From positions 1-39,279 of the forward strand of contig JAQGMV010000194.1 in assembly GCA_028292225.1 (NCBI GenBank): a stretch of DNA of 39,279 nucleotides, read 5' to 3'. Positions 18,795 to 28,135 of this stretch are shown here, one piece after another. The notes under the pieces were generated by a model. The model was not told the origin of the DNA and did not search any database. It saw only the letters and a program-made list of their open reading frames with translations. The first letter of the stretch is position 1. Each line of letters starts with the position of its first letter. This DNA is from Betaproteobacteria bacterium (GTDB lineage: Bacteria > Pseudomonadota > Gammaproteobacteria > Burkholderiales > SG8-41). Both the position numbers and the translations under genes were made by a program.

Positions 18795-20459
18795 ATGCCC
18801 AACGGCGCACAGAACAAAGCAATCAACAAAACGCTACGCGACACATTCGGCTATACCCGGCTGCGCGCCGGACAGCAGGAAGTGATCGACAGCGTGCTCC
18901 AGAAGCGCGACACACTGGCGGTCATGCCGACCGGCGCGGGCAAGTCTCTGTGCTACCAGCTTCCGGCGCTGCACCTGCCGGGAACCACGGTCATCGTCTC
19001 GCCGCTGATCGCGCTGATGAAAGACCAGGTCGACAAGCTTGCGTTGGCCGGTGTGCGCGCGATCGAAGTGAACAGCACGCTCACCGGGCGGGAGGAGAAA
19101 GCGGCGCTCGAATCGATCAGGAACGGCGAGACCGAGATGGTCTTCACTACGCCCGAGCGTCTGTCCGATCCGACTTTCCTCGATGCGCTGCGGCGCAACG
19201 CGATCGATCTGTTCGTGATCGACGAAGCGCACTGCATCTCCCAGTGGGGCCACGATTTCAGACCGGCTTTCCTCGAGATTTCGAGTGCGGTCGAAGCGCT
19301 CGGCAATCCGCCGGTGCTGGCTCTCACGGCGACGGCGACCAGCGCGGTCACCGAAGACATCGGCCGCCAGCTCAGGCGCTCGCTCGAAGTCATCAATACC
19401 GGCATCTTCCGGCCGAACCTGCATTATCGCGTCGTCCACGCCACCAGCGACCGCGAAAAGCTCGAGCACACCCTGCGGCTGGTGCAATCGCTCGAAGGCA
19501 GCGGCATCGTCTACACCGCCACCGTCAAGAATGCCGAAGTCGTCTACCAGGCGCTGAAGGAGGCCGGTGTCGAAGTCGGGCGGTATCACGGACGTCTTTC
19601 GGCCAAAGAGCGCGAAACCACGCAGGACGATTTCATGGCCGATCGCTGCCGCGTCATGGTCGCCACCAACGCCTTCGGCCTGGGCATCGACAAATCGAAT
19701 ATCCGCTTCGTCGTGCATTACCAGGTTCCCGGAACCCTCGAAGCGTATTACCAGGAGTCGGGCCGCGCAGGCCGCGACGGCGATCCCGCGCAGTGCATCC
19801 TCATTTACGACACGCGCGACAAGCGGGTGCAGCAGTTCTTCCTGGGCGGCCGCTATCCGACGCGCGAAGACGTGGTTCGCGCGTACGAAGCGCTGCTCGA
19901 AGCGGACGCGCAGAACGAGCCGATTCCCTATACGCAGCTCGAAGAGCGGACGCCGAACGTCTCCGGCAACAAGCTGAAGGTCGCGTTGAAGCTCATGAAG
20001 GACGCGGGCTGCCTGAAGCAGGACCGCAGCTTCCGCTATCGCATCGTCAATCCCGATGTGCGAGCCGAGGACCTGCTCCATCTTGCCGACGAATACGGCA
20101 AAAAAAGCGAAGCGGATCGCGAGAAGCTCGAGCGCATGATCTTCTACGCCCAGACCGCGTTCTGCCGCTGGCGAGTACTGCTCGAGTATTTCGAAGGCGC
20201 CGAGGACTTCGATCGCTGCGGCACATGCGACAACTGCCTGGACCCGCCCGAATTGAAGCCGGTGAAAAAGTCGAGCCTGCCGCGCTGGGCGCGCCGCGCG
20301 CCGCTCGGGGCGGTCTCCCCGTTCAAGACCGGCGATCGCGTGCGCGTGCCGCGCTACGGCGAAGGCCGGGTCGAAAGCGCGACTGCCCAGCAGGTCGAGA
20401 TCGTCTTTCCCGATGGAAAGAAACGCCAGTTCCTGAGCGCTTACGTGGGCACTGCGTGA
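18795..20459 (+). CDS. RecQ-family ATP-dependent DNA helicase
   Basis: FGYTRLRAGQQEVIDSVL, MPTGAGKSLCYQLPAL, DEAHCISQWGHDFRP, YYQESGRAGRDG, zinc-binding Cys region FCRWRVLLEYFEG...CGTCDNC; 3' GDRVRVPRYGEGRV domain instead of HRDC. Confidence 0.95.
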   Translation: MPNGAQNKAINKTLRDTFGYTRLRAGQQEVIDSVLQKRDTLAVMPTGAGKSLCYQLPALHLPGTTVIVSPLIALMKDQVDKLALAGVRAIEVNSTLTGREEKAALESIRNGETEMVFTTPERLSDPTFLDALRRNAIDLFVIDEAHCISQWGHDFRPAFLEISSAVEALGNPPVLALTATATSAVTEDIGRQLRRSLEVINTGIFRPNLHYRVVHATSDREKLEHTLRLVQSLEGSGIVYTATVKNAEVVYQALKEAGVEVGRYHGRLSAKERETTQDDFMADRCRVMVATNAFGLGIDKSNIRFVVHYQVPGTLEAYYQESGRAGRDGDPAQCILIYDTRDKRVQQFFLGGRYPTREDVVRAYEALLEADAQNEPIPYTQLEERTPNVSGNKLKVALKLMKDAGCLKQDRSFRYRIVNPDVRAEDLLHLADEYGKKSEADREKLERMIFYAQTAFCRWRVLLEYFEGAEDFDRCGTCDNCLDPPELKPVKKSSLPRWARRAPLGAVSPFKTGDRVRVPRYGEGRVESATAQQVEIVFPDGKKRQFLSAYVGTA

Positions 20460-20513
20460 TATGGTTTAATCGCCGCTCAACCCATAAAGCGGCGACCAGC
20501 CTGGAGACACGCG

Positions 20514-21485
20514 ATGCCCTATGCCATACGCATTCATGAGAACGGCGGCCCCGAAAAGCTGCGGTGGGAGGAAGTCGAAGTCGCGAAACCGGGGCCCGGG
20601 GAAGTCCGCGTGCGCAACACCGCGGTCGGTCTGAACTACATCGACACCTATCACCGCTCCGGGCTCTATCCGATGCCGATGCCGATGACACTCGGCTCCG
20701 AGGGCGCAGGCGTCGTGGAAGCGGTCGGTCCCCGCGTCAAGGAATTCAAGGTCGGAGATCGCGTCGCGTATGCGCAGCCGATCGGCGCGTACGCCGAAGT
20801 CCTGATTCGCCCCGTCGCGAGGCTCGTCAAGATTCCGTCGGGAATCGACGACAGGACTGCCGCGGCGATGATGCTCAAAGGCATGACCGCGTGGTATCTG
20901 TGCCGCCGCACCTACAAGGTCAAGAAAGGCGACACGATCGTCGTGCACGCGGCCGCGGGCGGGGTCGGGCAGATCCTCTGCCAGTGGACGAAGTATCTGG
21001 GCGCGACGGTCATCGGCACCGTCGGAAGCGAAGAGAAAGCGGCGCTCGCGAAAAAGGCGGGCTGCAAGCACGTGATCGTGACCTCGAACGAGAAGACTTC
21101 CGAGCGGGTGAAAGCGATCACCAAAGGCAAAGGTGTTCCGGTCGTGTACGACGGCGTGGGCAAGGACACCTTCATGGATTCGCTCGACTGCCTCTCCCCT
21201 CTCGGCCTCATGGTGAGCTTCGGCAACGCGTCAGGCCCGGTGCCTCCGGTCAACATCGGCATCCTCGCGACCAAAGGGTCGCTCTTCCTGACCCGGCCCA
21301 CGCTCGTGAACTACACCTCGACCCGCGATGACCTCCTCACCGCTGCGCGCGAGTTGTTCAGCGTGGTGAAGAAAGGCGTGGTCAAGATCAAGGTCAACCA
21401 GACTTATCCGCTGCGCAACGCAGCGCAGGCGCACGCCGATCTGGAGAGCCGCAAGACGACCGGTTCGACTGTTCTGCTCCCATAG
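20514..21485 (+). CDS. NADPH:quinone oxidoreductase-type MDR (Qor-like)
   Basis: Medium-chain dehydrogenase motifs: GPGEVRVRNTAVGLNYIDTYHRSGLYP, HAAAGGVGQILCQWTKYLGATVIGTVGSEEK. Confidence 0.92.
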   Translation: MPYAIRIHENGGPEKLRWEEVEVAKPGPGEVRVRNTAVGLNYIDTYHRSGLYPMPMPMTLGSEGAGVVEAVGPRVKEFKVGDRVAYAQPIGAYAEVLIRPVARLVKIPSGIDDRTAAAMMLKGMTAWYLCRRTYKVKKGDTIVVHAAAGGVGQILCQWTKYLGATVIGTVGSEEKAALAKKAGCKHVIVTSNEKTSERVKAITKGKGVPVVYDGVGKDTFMDSLDCLSPLGLMVSFGNASGPVPPVNIGILATKGSLFLTRPTLVNYTSTRDDLLTAARELFSVVKKGVVKIKVNQTYPLRNAAQAHADLESRKTTGSTVLLP

Positions 21486-21495
21486 GGGAGCCCGC

Positions 21496-22725
21496 GTGCT
21501 TCCACTCGATTCCTTACCCGCGCCTTCGAAGGGCGCGCCGATCGCGCTGCTCGACGGCGTGCGCGTGATCGACCTCACCACTTCGATCGCCGGACCGTAC
21601 GCGACGATGCTGCTCGCCGACATGGGCGCGGACGTCGTCAAGATAGAGCGTCCCGGGTCGGGAGACGACAGCCGCGCGTGGGGTCCGCCGTTCCTCGACG
21701 GCGAATCGCTGTGGTTCCTGAGCGTCAACCGCAACAAGCGCAGCGTGACGCTCGATTACACCAGCGGCGCGGGACGTGAAGTCCTGCGCGACCTGGTGCG
21801 CACGGCCGATGTCGTCGTCGTCAATCTCGTGGATCGCGTGCAGAAAAAACTCGGCGTCGATTACGCGAGCCTCAAAGCGCTGAAGCCGGATCTCGTGCAC
21901 GTCTCGATCAGCGGCTTCGGCCTCGAAGGCGCGCGCCGCGATTTTCCCTGCTACGACTTGATCGCCGAAGGCTACAGCGGCGTGATGGACCTGACCGGCG
22001 AAGCCGGCAGCCCGCCGCAGAAAGTCGGCACCCCCGCAGCCGACCTCATCGCGGGCATGGATGCATCGTACGCGACCGTGGCGGCGCTTTTCGAGCGCTG
22101 CCGCAGCGGCCGAGGCCACGCGATCGACATTTCGATGATCGACAGCATGACCCGCTTCATGTCGCCTCGCATCGTGCCGTATCTCGGCTCGGGCGAGGTC
22201 CCCAAGCGCACCGGCGCGCGCGACAGTGTGATCGCCGTCTACCAGGTGTTCGAAACCCGGGATGATCCGATCACCCTCGGCCTCGGCAACGATGCGATCT
22301 GGAAGCGCTTCTGGGAAGCCGTCGGCCGGCCGGAGCTCGGGCGCGATGCGCGCTACGCGAGCAACGCCGATCGTCGCGCCGCGCGTGAGCAGATCGTGGC
22401 CGAGATCCAGAGCGTGCTGGCCACCCGATCGCGCGACGAATGGCTGAAGCTCTTCGTCGAAGCGAAAGTGCCCGCAGGCCCGGTCAACCGGGTCGACCAG
22501 GTGAGCAGTGACCCCGAGCTCGTCTCCCGCGGTCTTTTCTATGCCGATACCGCCGGCGGCCGGCGCATTCCCCAGGTCGGGTTGGGAATAGGCGTCGACG
22601 GCGGATGCGCGAGCTATCGCACGCCCCCGCCGCGCCTGGGCGAGCACACCGGTGAGGTGTTGCGAGAAGGGCTCGGTTACGATGATGCGGGGATCGAGCG
22701 GTTGCGCAAAGAGAAGGTAATCTGA
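21496..22725 (+). CDS. CaiB/BaiF family CoA-transferase (class III), GTG start
   Basis: LDGVRVIDLTTSIAGPYATMLLADMGADVVKIERPGSGDDSR; NRNKRSVTLD; PVNRVDQV. Confidence 0.94.
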   Translation: MLPLDSLPAPSKGAPIALLDGVRVIDLTTSIAGPYATMLLADMGADVVKIERPGSGDDSRAWGPPFLDGESLWFLSVNRNKRSVTLDYTSGAGREVLRDLVRTADVVVVNLVDRVQKKLGVDYASLKALKPDLVHVSISGFGLEGARRDFPCYDLIAEGYSGVMDLTGEAGSPPQKVGTPAADLIAGMDASYATVAALFERCRSGRGHAIDISMIDSMTRFMSPRIVPYLGSGEVPKRTGARDSVIAVYQVFETRDDPITLGLGNDAIWKRFWEAVGRPELGRDARYASNADRRAAREQIVAEIQSVLATRSRDEWLKLFVEAKVPAGPVNRVDQVSSDPELVSRGLFYADTAGGRRIPQVGLGIGVDGGCASYRTPPPRLGEHTGEVLREGLGYDDAGIERLRKEKVI

Positions 22726-22729
22726 AAAC

Positions 22730-23509
22730 ATGACTTACGAAACCATCCTCTACCGCGAAGAAGGTGCCGTCGGCTGGCTCACCCTCAACCGTCCCGACGA
22801 CGGCAACATGTTCACGCCCCGGATGTGCCACGACCTCCGCGACTGCATCAACGAGGTGAGGCGCGAGACCCGCACCCGGGTGCTCGTCATCACCGGAGCG
22901 GGCGAGAAGTTCTTCTGCATCGGCGGGCGCAAGGAAGGGATGGAGGACAGCACGCTGTATGCGGGCATGCTGCCGACGCTCGAGATCTACGAGAGCATCG
23001 AGCGCCTGCAAAAACCGGTGATCGCGTCGGTCAACGGGTTCGCGGTGGGCGGCGGGCAGGTGCTGCAGGTGATGTGCGATCTCACGATCGCCAAGGAGAG
23101 CGCGATCTTCAGGCAGGTCGGCCCGATGATGGGAAGCTTCGACGCGGGCTACGGCACGTGGTATCTCGAAGACCTCGTCGGCAAGAAAAAAGCCAAGGAG
23201 ATGTGGTTCCTCAACCCGAAGCTCACCGCGCGCGAAGCGCTCGACATCGGGCTCATCAACAAAGTCGTCCCCGACGAGAAGCTCGAGGAAGAGACCCGCG
23301 CGATGGCGAACGCGGTCGCCGAGCGCGGCGCTTTCGCGCTGGCGGCGATCAAAGGCGCGTTCGTGGCGCGCCACGGCGGCGTGTCGGGGCTCTCGCGCAT
23401 GTCGCACGACATGCTGCTGCGGCTCTATCTGGACACCGACGAATCGAAAGAGCTCGGCGAGGCTTTCCGCGGCAGGCGCACGCCCGACCCCGACAAGTTC
23501 GGGCATTGA
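22730..23509 (+). CDS. Crotonase-fold hydrolase/synthase of the MenB/BadI type
   Basis: Crotonase motifs plus AIFRQVGPMMGSFDAGYGTWYLEDLVGKKKAKEMWFL and C-terminal LYLDTDESKELGEAFRGRRTPDPDKF, characteristic of MenB/BadI rather than generic enoyl-CoA hydratases. Confidence 0.82.
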   Translation: MTYETILYREEGAVGWLTLNRPDDGNMFTPRMCHDLRDCINEVRRETRTRVLVITGAGEKFFCIGGRKEGMEDSTLYAGMLPTLEIYESIERLQKPVIASVNGFAVGGGQVLQVMCDLTIAKESAIFRQVGPMMGSFDAGYGTWYLEDLVGKKKAKEMWFLNPKLTAREALDIGLINKVVPDEKLEEETRAMANAVAERGAFALAAIKGAFVARHGGVSGLSRMSHDMLLRLYLDTDESKELGEAFRGRRTPDPDKFGH

Positions 23510-23522
23510 TGTCGAGAGGCAC

Positions 23523-25187
23523 GTGAGCACGCTCCTCACCCTTCACGATCCCGGCATCGCGAGGCGCTACTACGCCGAAGGGCACTGGCGTGAGGACACC
23601 CTGTATTCACTGCTGCGACATCATGCGAAGGCGCGGCCGCAGGCGTATGCGCTGCGGGACGGCCGCCGCCGGCTGACGTGGCGCGCGCTGGCGCAGTGGG
23701 TCGACGCGCTCGCGGCGGACCTGCACGCGGGCGGGTTGAAGCGAGGCCAGCGCGTCTCGGTGTGGCTGCCGAACAGGGTCGAGGCGGTCGTCGTGCTGCT
23801 CGCGTGCTCGCGCAACGGCTACGTCTGCAATCCGTCGCTGCACCAGAACTATCGCGTCGGCGAAGTCATTCAGCTCACGGAGCGCATCCGGAGCGCGGCG
23901 CTTTTTGCGCAGCCGGGTTACGGCTCCGATGCGGCGCAGAACGACGTTTTCGCGGCCGCTCGGGCGCTGCCTTCGATGAAGCGGGTGTATGCGCTCGCGC
24001 CGCTCACTCGCGCCGCGAGCGTTCCCGAAGGCTGCCATGCGTTTCCGGCGTCCGAGGGGGAATGCGGCGCGCTGCCCCCGGCCGACGATAACCCGGACAA
24101 GATCGCTTATCTCGCGTTCACCTCCGGGACGACCGGCACGCCCAAAGGCGTCCTGCACTCCGACAACACGCTGCTCGCCAACGGCCGCGCAATGGTCGAC
24201 GACTGGCGACACGATGAGCGCACGGTGCTTTTCAGTCACAGCCCGCTGTCGCATCATATCGGCACGGTGGCGATCGAGCAGAGCCTCGTCGCCGGCTTCG
24301 AAGTGGTCGTGAACGATCTGCCCGACGGCATGAAGCCCCTGGACAGGATCGTGGAGAGCGGCGCGACTTACGTGATGGGCGTTCCGACGCACGCGATGGA
24401 CATCCTCGCCGACATGAAGCGCCGGGGCATGGAGAAGCTCGGCCGCGTCACGGTCTTCTACATGGCGGGCTCTGTCATTCCGCCCGAGACCGCGCGAGCG
24501 TTCCTCGGTATGGGTGTGAAGCCGCTGAACGTGTACGGCATGACCGAGAACGGATCGCACCAGTACACCCTTCCCGACGACGATGCGCAGACGATCACTT
24601 CGACGTGCGGCAAAGCCTGCAGCGGCTACGAGACCCGGATCTGGGATCAGGAAAACGGCGACCGGGAAGCGGTGACCGGCGAGATCGGCGAGATCGGCAC
24701 GCGCGGCGCGCTACTGACCCTCGGTTACTTCGACAACCAGAGCGCGACCGAGAGCTCGTTCAACGCCGGCGGCTGGTTCATGAGCGGCGATCTAGGTAGG
24801 CTGGATGCGCAGGGCAATCTCACGATCGTCGGCCGCATGAAAGACCTCATCATCAGGGGCGGGCACAATATCCATCCTTCGCATATCGAAAATCTCGTGC
24901 TCAAACACGCTGCGGTGCTGAAAGCCGCCGCATATCCGGTTGCCGACGCGAGGCTGGGCGAGCGCGTGTGCCTCGCGGTCATTGCCCGCGACGGCGCGGC
25001 GCTCGAGGCCATGGCATTGCTCGACCACCTGCACACGGAAGGGCTTTCGAAGTACGACATGCCCGAGTACTTCATCGCGATGGACGCGTTCCCGCTGACG
25101 CCGAGCGGGAAGATACTCAAGCGCGAGCTGGTGGAGATGACCAGGAGCGGACGCATCAGGCCGGAGCCGGTGAGGTGGAGCGGATGA
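23523..25187 (+). CDS. AMP-forming acyl-CoA ligase
   Basis: AMP-binding motif LAFTSGTTGTPKGVLHS, YGMTENGS, GWFMSGDLGRLDAQGNLTIVGRMKDLIIRGGHNIHP, PLTPSGKILKREL. Confidence 0.94.
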   Translation: MSTLLTLHDPGIARRYYAEGHWREDTLYSLLRHHAKARPQAYALRDGRRRLTWRALAQWVDALAADLHAGGLKRGQRVSVWLPNRVEAVVVLLACSRNGYVCNPSLHQNYRVGEVIQLTERIRSAALFAQPGYGSDAAQNDVFAAARALPSMKRVYALAPLTRAASVPEGCHAFPASEGECGALPPADDNPDKIAYLAFTSGTTGTPKGVLHSDNTLLANGRAMVDDWRHDERTVLFSHSPLSHHIGTVAIEQSLVAGFEVVVNDLPDGMKPLDRIVESGATYVMGVPTHAMDILADMKRRGMEKLGRVTVFYMAGSVIPPETARAFLGMGVKPLNVYGMTENGSHQYTLPDDDAQTITSTCGKACSGYETRIWDQENGDREAVTGEIGEIGTRGALLTLGYFDNQSATESSFNAGGWFMSGDLGRLDAQGNLTIVGRMKDLIIRGGHNIHPSHIENLVLKHAAVLKAAAYPVADARLGERVCLAVIARDGAALEAMALLDHLHTEGLSKYDMPEYFIAMDAFPLTPSGKILKRELVEMTRSGRIRPEPVRWSG

Positions 25188-25248
25188 GGGTGACTGCTGC
25201 AGTGTCGTCAGTCCGGCGCAGGCCGGAATCCAGGAAGACAAGCTGACC

Positions 25249-26016
25249 ATGAGTATCGAGCTCACGCGCATCGATGAATTCGCGCTCATCACCCTGAACC
25301 GTCCCGACGCGCTCAACGCGCTGTCGTTCGCGCTGATCGCCGACCTCGGCCGCGCGCTAGACGAAGTGGCGCAGTCGGATGCGCGCGCGCTGCTGATCAC
25401 GGGCGCAGGACCAAAAGCGTTCTGCGCAGGCGCAGACATCACGGAGCTCACCGGCCGACCGCTCGTCGAGCACAAACGCGGTGCCGAGCTCGGCCAGGCC
25501 GTGTTCTCGAAAATCGGGCGCCTGCCGTTTCCATCGGTTGCGATCATCAACGGCTACGCTTTCGGCGGCGGCCTCGAGATGGCGCTCGCGTGCACGTTTC
25601 GGATCGCGACGCCGAACGCGAAGATGGGTCTCCCCGAGATCAAGCTCGGCCTTATTCCGGGTTACGGCGGCACGCAACGACTGCCCCGCGCCGTAGGCGA
25701 AGCGCGCGCGATGGAGATGATATTGACCGGACGCACCCTCGACGCCGAGGAAGCGCACCGAATCGGCCTCGTTCAGCGCATCGTCCAGGGCGAAGCGCTG
25801 GCGGCCGGTGTGGCTTATGCGCGGGAATTCTCCGGCTACAGCCTGCCTGTCCTCGGCTTCGCCCGCGAGGCGGTGAGCCGCGCGCTCGATACGCCGCTCC
25901 ACGAGGGCTTTAAGATCGAAGCTGACCTGTCGACGCTCGCGTTCCAGACCAAAGATGCGGCGGAAGGGATGGCGGCGTTCGTGCAGAAGCGGAAGGCGAA
26001 ATTCGACGATGAATAG
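25249..26016 (+). CDS. Enoyl-CoA hydratase/isomerase
   Basis: LNRPDALNALSFAL, GAGPKAFCAGADITEL, INGYAFGGGLEMALACTFRIATPNAKMGLPEIKLGLIPGYGGTQRL. Confidence 0.95.
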   Translation: MSIELTRIDEFALITLNRPDALNALSFALIADLGRALDEVAQSDARALLITGAGPKAFCAGADITELTGRPLVEHKRGAELGQAVFSKIGRLPFPSVAIINGYAFGGGLEMALACTFRIATPNAKMGLPEIKLGLIPGYGGTQRLPRAVGEARAMEMILTGRTLDAEEAHRIGLVQRIVQGEALAAGVAYAREFSGYSLPVLGFAREAVSRALDTPLHEGFKIEADLSTLAFQTKDAAEGMAAFVQKRKAKFDDE

Positions 26017-26755
26017 TCGTGAACAACGAACGATAGCGGTGACCGGCGCGAGCCGGGGTATCGGCGCGGCGATCGCGCTCGAGCTGGCGAGGCGCGGTTT
26101 TCGCGTGGCGTGTCTCACGCGCAAAGGCGCAGGGCCGGAAGCGGCGGCCGCTGCCGGGCTCGCGGGGCGTTTCGTCAATCGCGCGTGCGACGTGAACGAT
26201 GAAGCGAGCATGCGCGCAGCGCTCGCGGCGGTGGCGGCCGAAGGGGTGCTGCACGGGCTCGTGAATAACGCCGGGATCCATCTCGATGCGCCGAGCCAGG
26301 AGATGGAGACCGCGATGTACGAGCGCGTCATGCAGACGAACGCGACCGCGGTCTTCACGACGTGCCGCGAAGCTTATCCGTACCTGGCCCGCGCCGGCGG
26401 CGCGACGATCGTGAACATCGGCTCGTTCTTCGACAAGGTCGGCGTGAAGCGCAACCTCGCGTACTGCGCATCGAAAGCGGCGGTCGGCGCGATGACGCGC
26501 TGCCTCGCGGTCGAGTGGGCGTCCAAAGGCATACGCGTGATCGACGTCGCCCCGGGTTACGTGGTGACGGACCTGAACCGCGAATCGCTCGAGCGCGGTC
26601 CGGTTCGCGAGTACATCGACAAGCGCATTCCCGGGCGACGGCCCGGCACGGCTGAAGAGGTCGCAAAGCTCGTCGCTTCGATGTACTCCGAAGACATCCC
26701 GTTCCTGACCGGCGAGACGATCTACATCGACGGCGGGCAGGGGATGGCGCATTGA
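26009..26755 (+). CDS. SDR family oxidoreductase
   Basis: AVTGASRGIGAAIA, NNAG, YCASKAAVG; ATG overlaps the upstream hydratase stop. Confidence 0.93.
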   Translation: MNSREQRTIAVTGASRGIGAAIALELARRGFRVACLTRKGAGPEAAAAAGLAGRFVNRACDVNDEASMRAALAAVAAEGVLHGLVNNAGIHLDAPSQEMETAMYERVMQTNATAVFTTCREAYPYLARAGGATIVNIGSFFDKVGVKRNLAYCASKAAVGAMTRCLAVEWASKGIRVIDVAPGYVVTDLNRESLERGPVREYIDKRIPGRRPGTAEEVAKLVASMYSEDIPFLTGETIYIDGGQGMAH

Positions 26756-26757
26756 TG

Positions 26758-26857
26758 ACGCAAACGGCCAGCGGTAAACGGTGAACCGCCGGATGAGCTG
26801 CACGTCCTCCAGCCACGGCGTCGACACGGTTTACCGTTCACCGCTTACCGTTTACGG
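26758..26857. repeat. Intergenic inverted repeat built of 7-nt units (element 1)
   Basis: Left arm CAGCGGTAAACGGTGAACC, right arm GGTTTACCGTTCACCGCTTACCGTTTACGG; right arm runs into the SD GGAGG of the next gene. Confidence 0.8.
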
Positions 26858-26863
26858 AGGTCC

Positions 26864-28033
26864 ATGAAAGTCTTCCACCGCCTCGATGCGACCGTCCGGT
26901 TCAGCGACGAGGAACGCATGCTGCTCGAAGCCGTGCGCAACCTCGCGCGCGATCGCATCGCGCCGCGCGCGGCCGAGTACGACCGCAGCGGCGAGTTCCC
27001 GTGGGACAACATCCGGGCGATCAATGCGCTCGGGCTGAATGCGATGTTCATCCCCGAGGCTTACGGCGGCGCTCCGCTGTCCTACGCCGCGTATCTCGAA
27101 AGTGTGCGCGAAATATCCAGGGCGTGCGCGTCGACCGGTGTGATCTGGGCGACCAACTTCCACGCAATCAAGCCGCTCATCGATTTCGGAAGCGAGGAGC
27201 AGAAGCGCCGGCTGCTGCCGGCGATGGCCGAAGGCGGTCTCGCGTCGCTCACGATCACCGAGCCCACCGCAGGCTCGGATGCGACCGGCATGAAGACCGA
27301 GTTCAGGCCCGAGGGCGGCGAGATCATCGTCACCGGGACCAAGACGTTCATCACGAACGGCGCGCATGCGGACCTGTTGATGCTCTTCGGAAAATGGAGC
27401 GAAATCGGGGACAGCCGCAAGTCGATCTCGGTGCTGGTGCTCGAGAAAGGCACGCCGGGCCTGACGGTGGTGCGTGAAGAAGACAAGATGGGCCTGCGCG
27501 CCTCCAGCACCGCGACACTCGCGTTCGACGGTTGCCGTGTGCCTCGCGCGAACCTGCTGGGCGCGCCCGGAGACGGGTTGAAAATACTCCTCGCTTCGCT
27601 CAACAGGTCCCGTCCCAGCGTCGCGGCCCACGCGCTCGGCATCGCGCGCGCGGCCTTCGAGGATGCCGTGCAGTACATCAACGACCGCCGCCAGTCAGGG
27701 CAGCGCATCGTCGAATTTCAGGGCATACAGTTCATGCTCGCGGACATGGCGACCGATCTCGCGATGTGCGAGGCTTGGCTCTGGCACGTCGCGCGGCTGA
27801 TCGACGGCAATGCGCCCGATTTCGGCGTCGAAGCGTCGATGCTCAAGATGCGCGCGTCGGATCTGGCGATGCGCATCGCGACCGATGCGGTCCAGTTGCA
27901 CGGCGGTTACGGTTATTGCAAGGATTACCGCGTCGAGCGGCTCATGCGCGATGCGAAGATCACGCAGATCTGGGAAGGGACGAACCAGATCCACAGGCAG
28001 TTCATCGGACGAAGTTTTGTCAGAAAGCCGTAA
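26864..28033 (+). CDS. Acyl-CoA dehydrogenase
   Basis: SLTITEPTAGSDATGMKT, EDKMGLRASSTATLAFDGCRVPRANLLG, QLHGGYGYCKDYRVERLMRDAKITQIWEGTNQIHR. Confidence 0.96.
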   Translation: MKVFHRLDATVRFSDEERMLLEAVRNLARDRIAPRAAEYDRSGEFPWDNIRAINALGLNAMFIPEAYGGAPLSYAAYLESVREISRACASTGVIWATNFHAIKPLIDFGSEEQKRRLLPAMAEGGLASLTITEPTAGSDATGMKTEFRPEGGEIIVTGTKTFITNGAHADLLMLFGKWSEIGDSRKSISVLVLEKGTPGLTVVREEDKMGLRASSTATLAFDGCRVPRANLLGAPGDGLKILLASLNRSRPSVAAHALGIARAAFEDAVQYINDRRQSGQRIVEFQGIQFMLADMATDLAMCEAWLWHVARLIDGNAPDFGVEASMLKMRASDLAMRIATDAVQLHGGYGYCKDYRVERLMRDAKITQIWEGTNQIHRQFIGRSFVRKP

Positions 28034-28124
28034 ATGGTTAATGGTGAATCGTAAATCGTTGACGGCCGCCGCGCGGCGGGCGTCCATCAGCAGCCACGAC
28101 TTACCATTTACCATTTACCGTTCA
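28031..28124. repeat. Intergenic inverted repeat built of 7-nt units (element 2)
   Basis: TAAATGGTTAATGGTGAATCGTAAATCGT versus ACGACTTACCATTTACCATTTACCGTTCA; nested GC-rich hairpin GACGGCCGCC-GCGC-GGCGGGCGTC in the loop. Confidence 0.82.
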
Positions 28125-28135
28125 CGAAGAACACC

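Noticed and set aside
27402-27414. AAATCGGGGACAG inside the acyl-CoA dehydrogenase gene matches part of the palindrome at 29011-29042
   Set aside because: A 13-mer match somewhere in a 39-kb window is expected by chance, and the coding frame is intact with no palindrome present.
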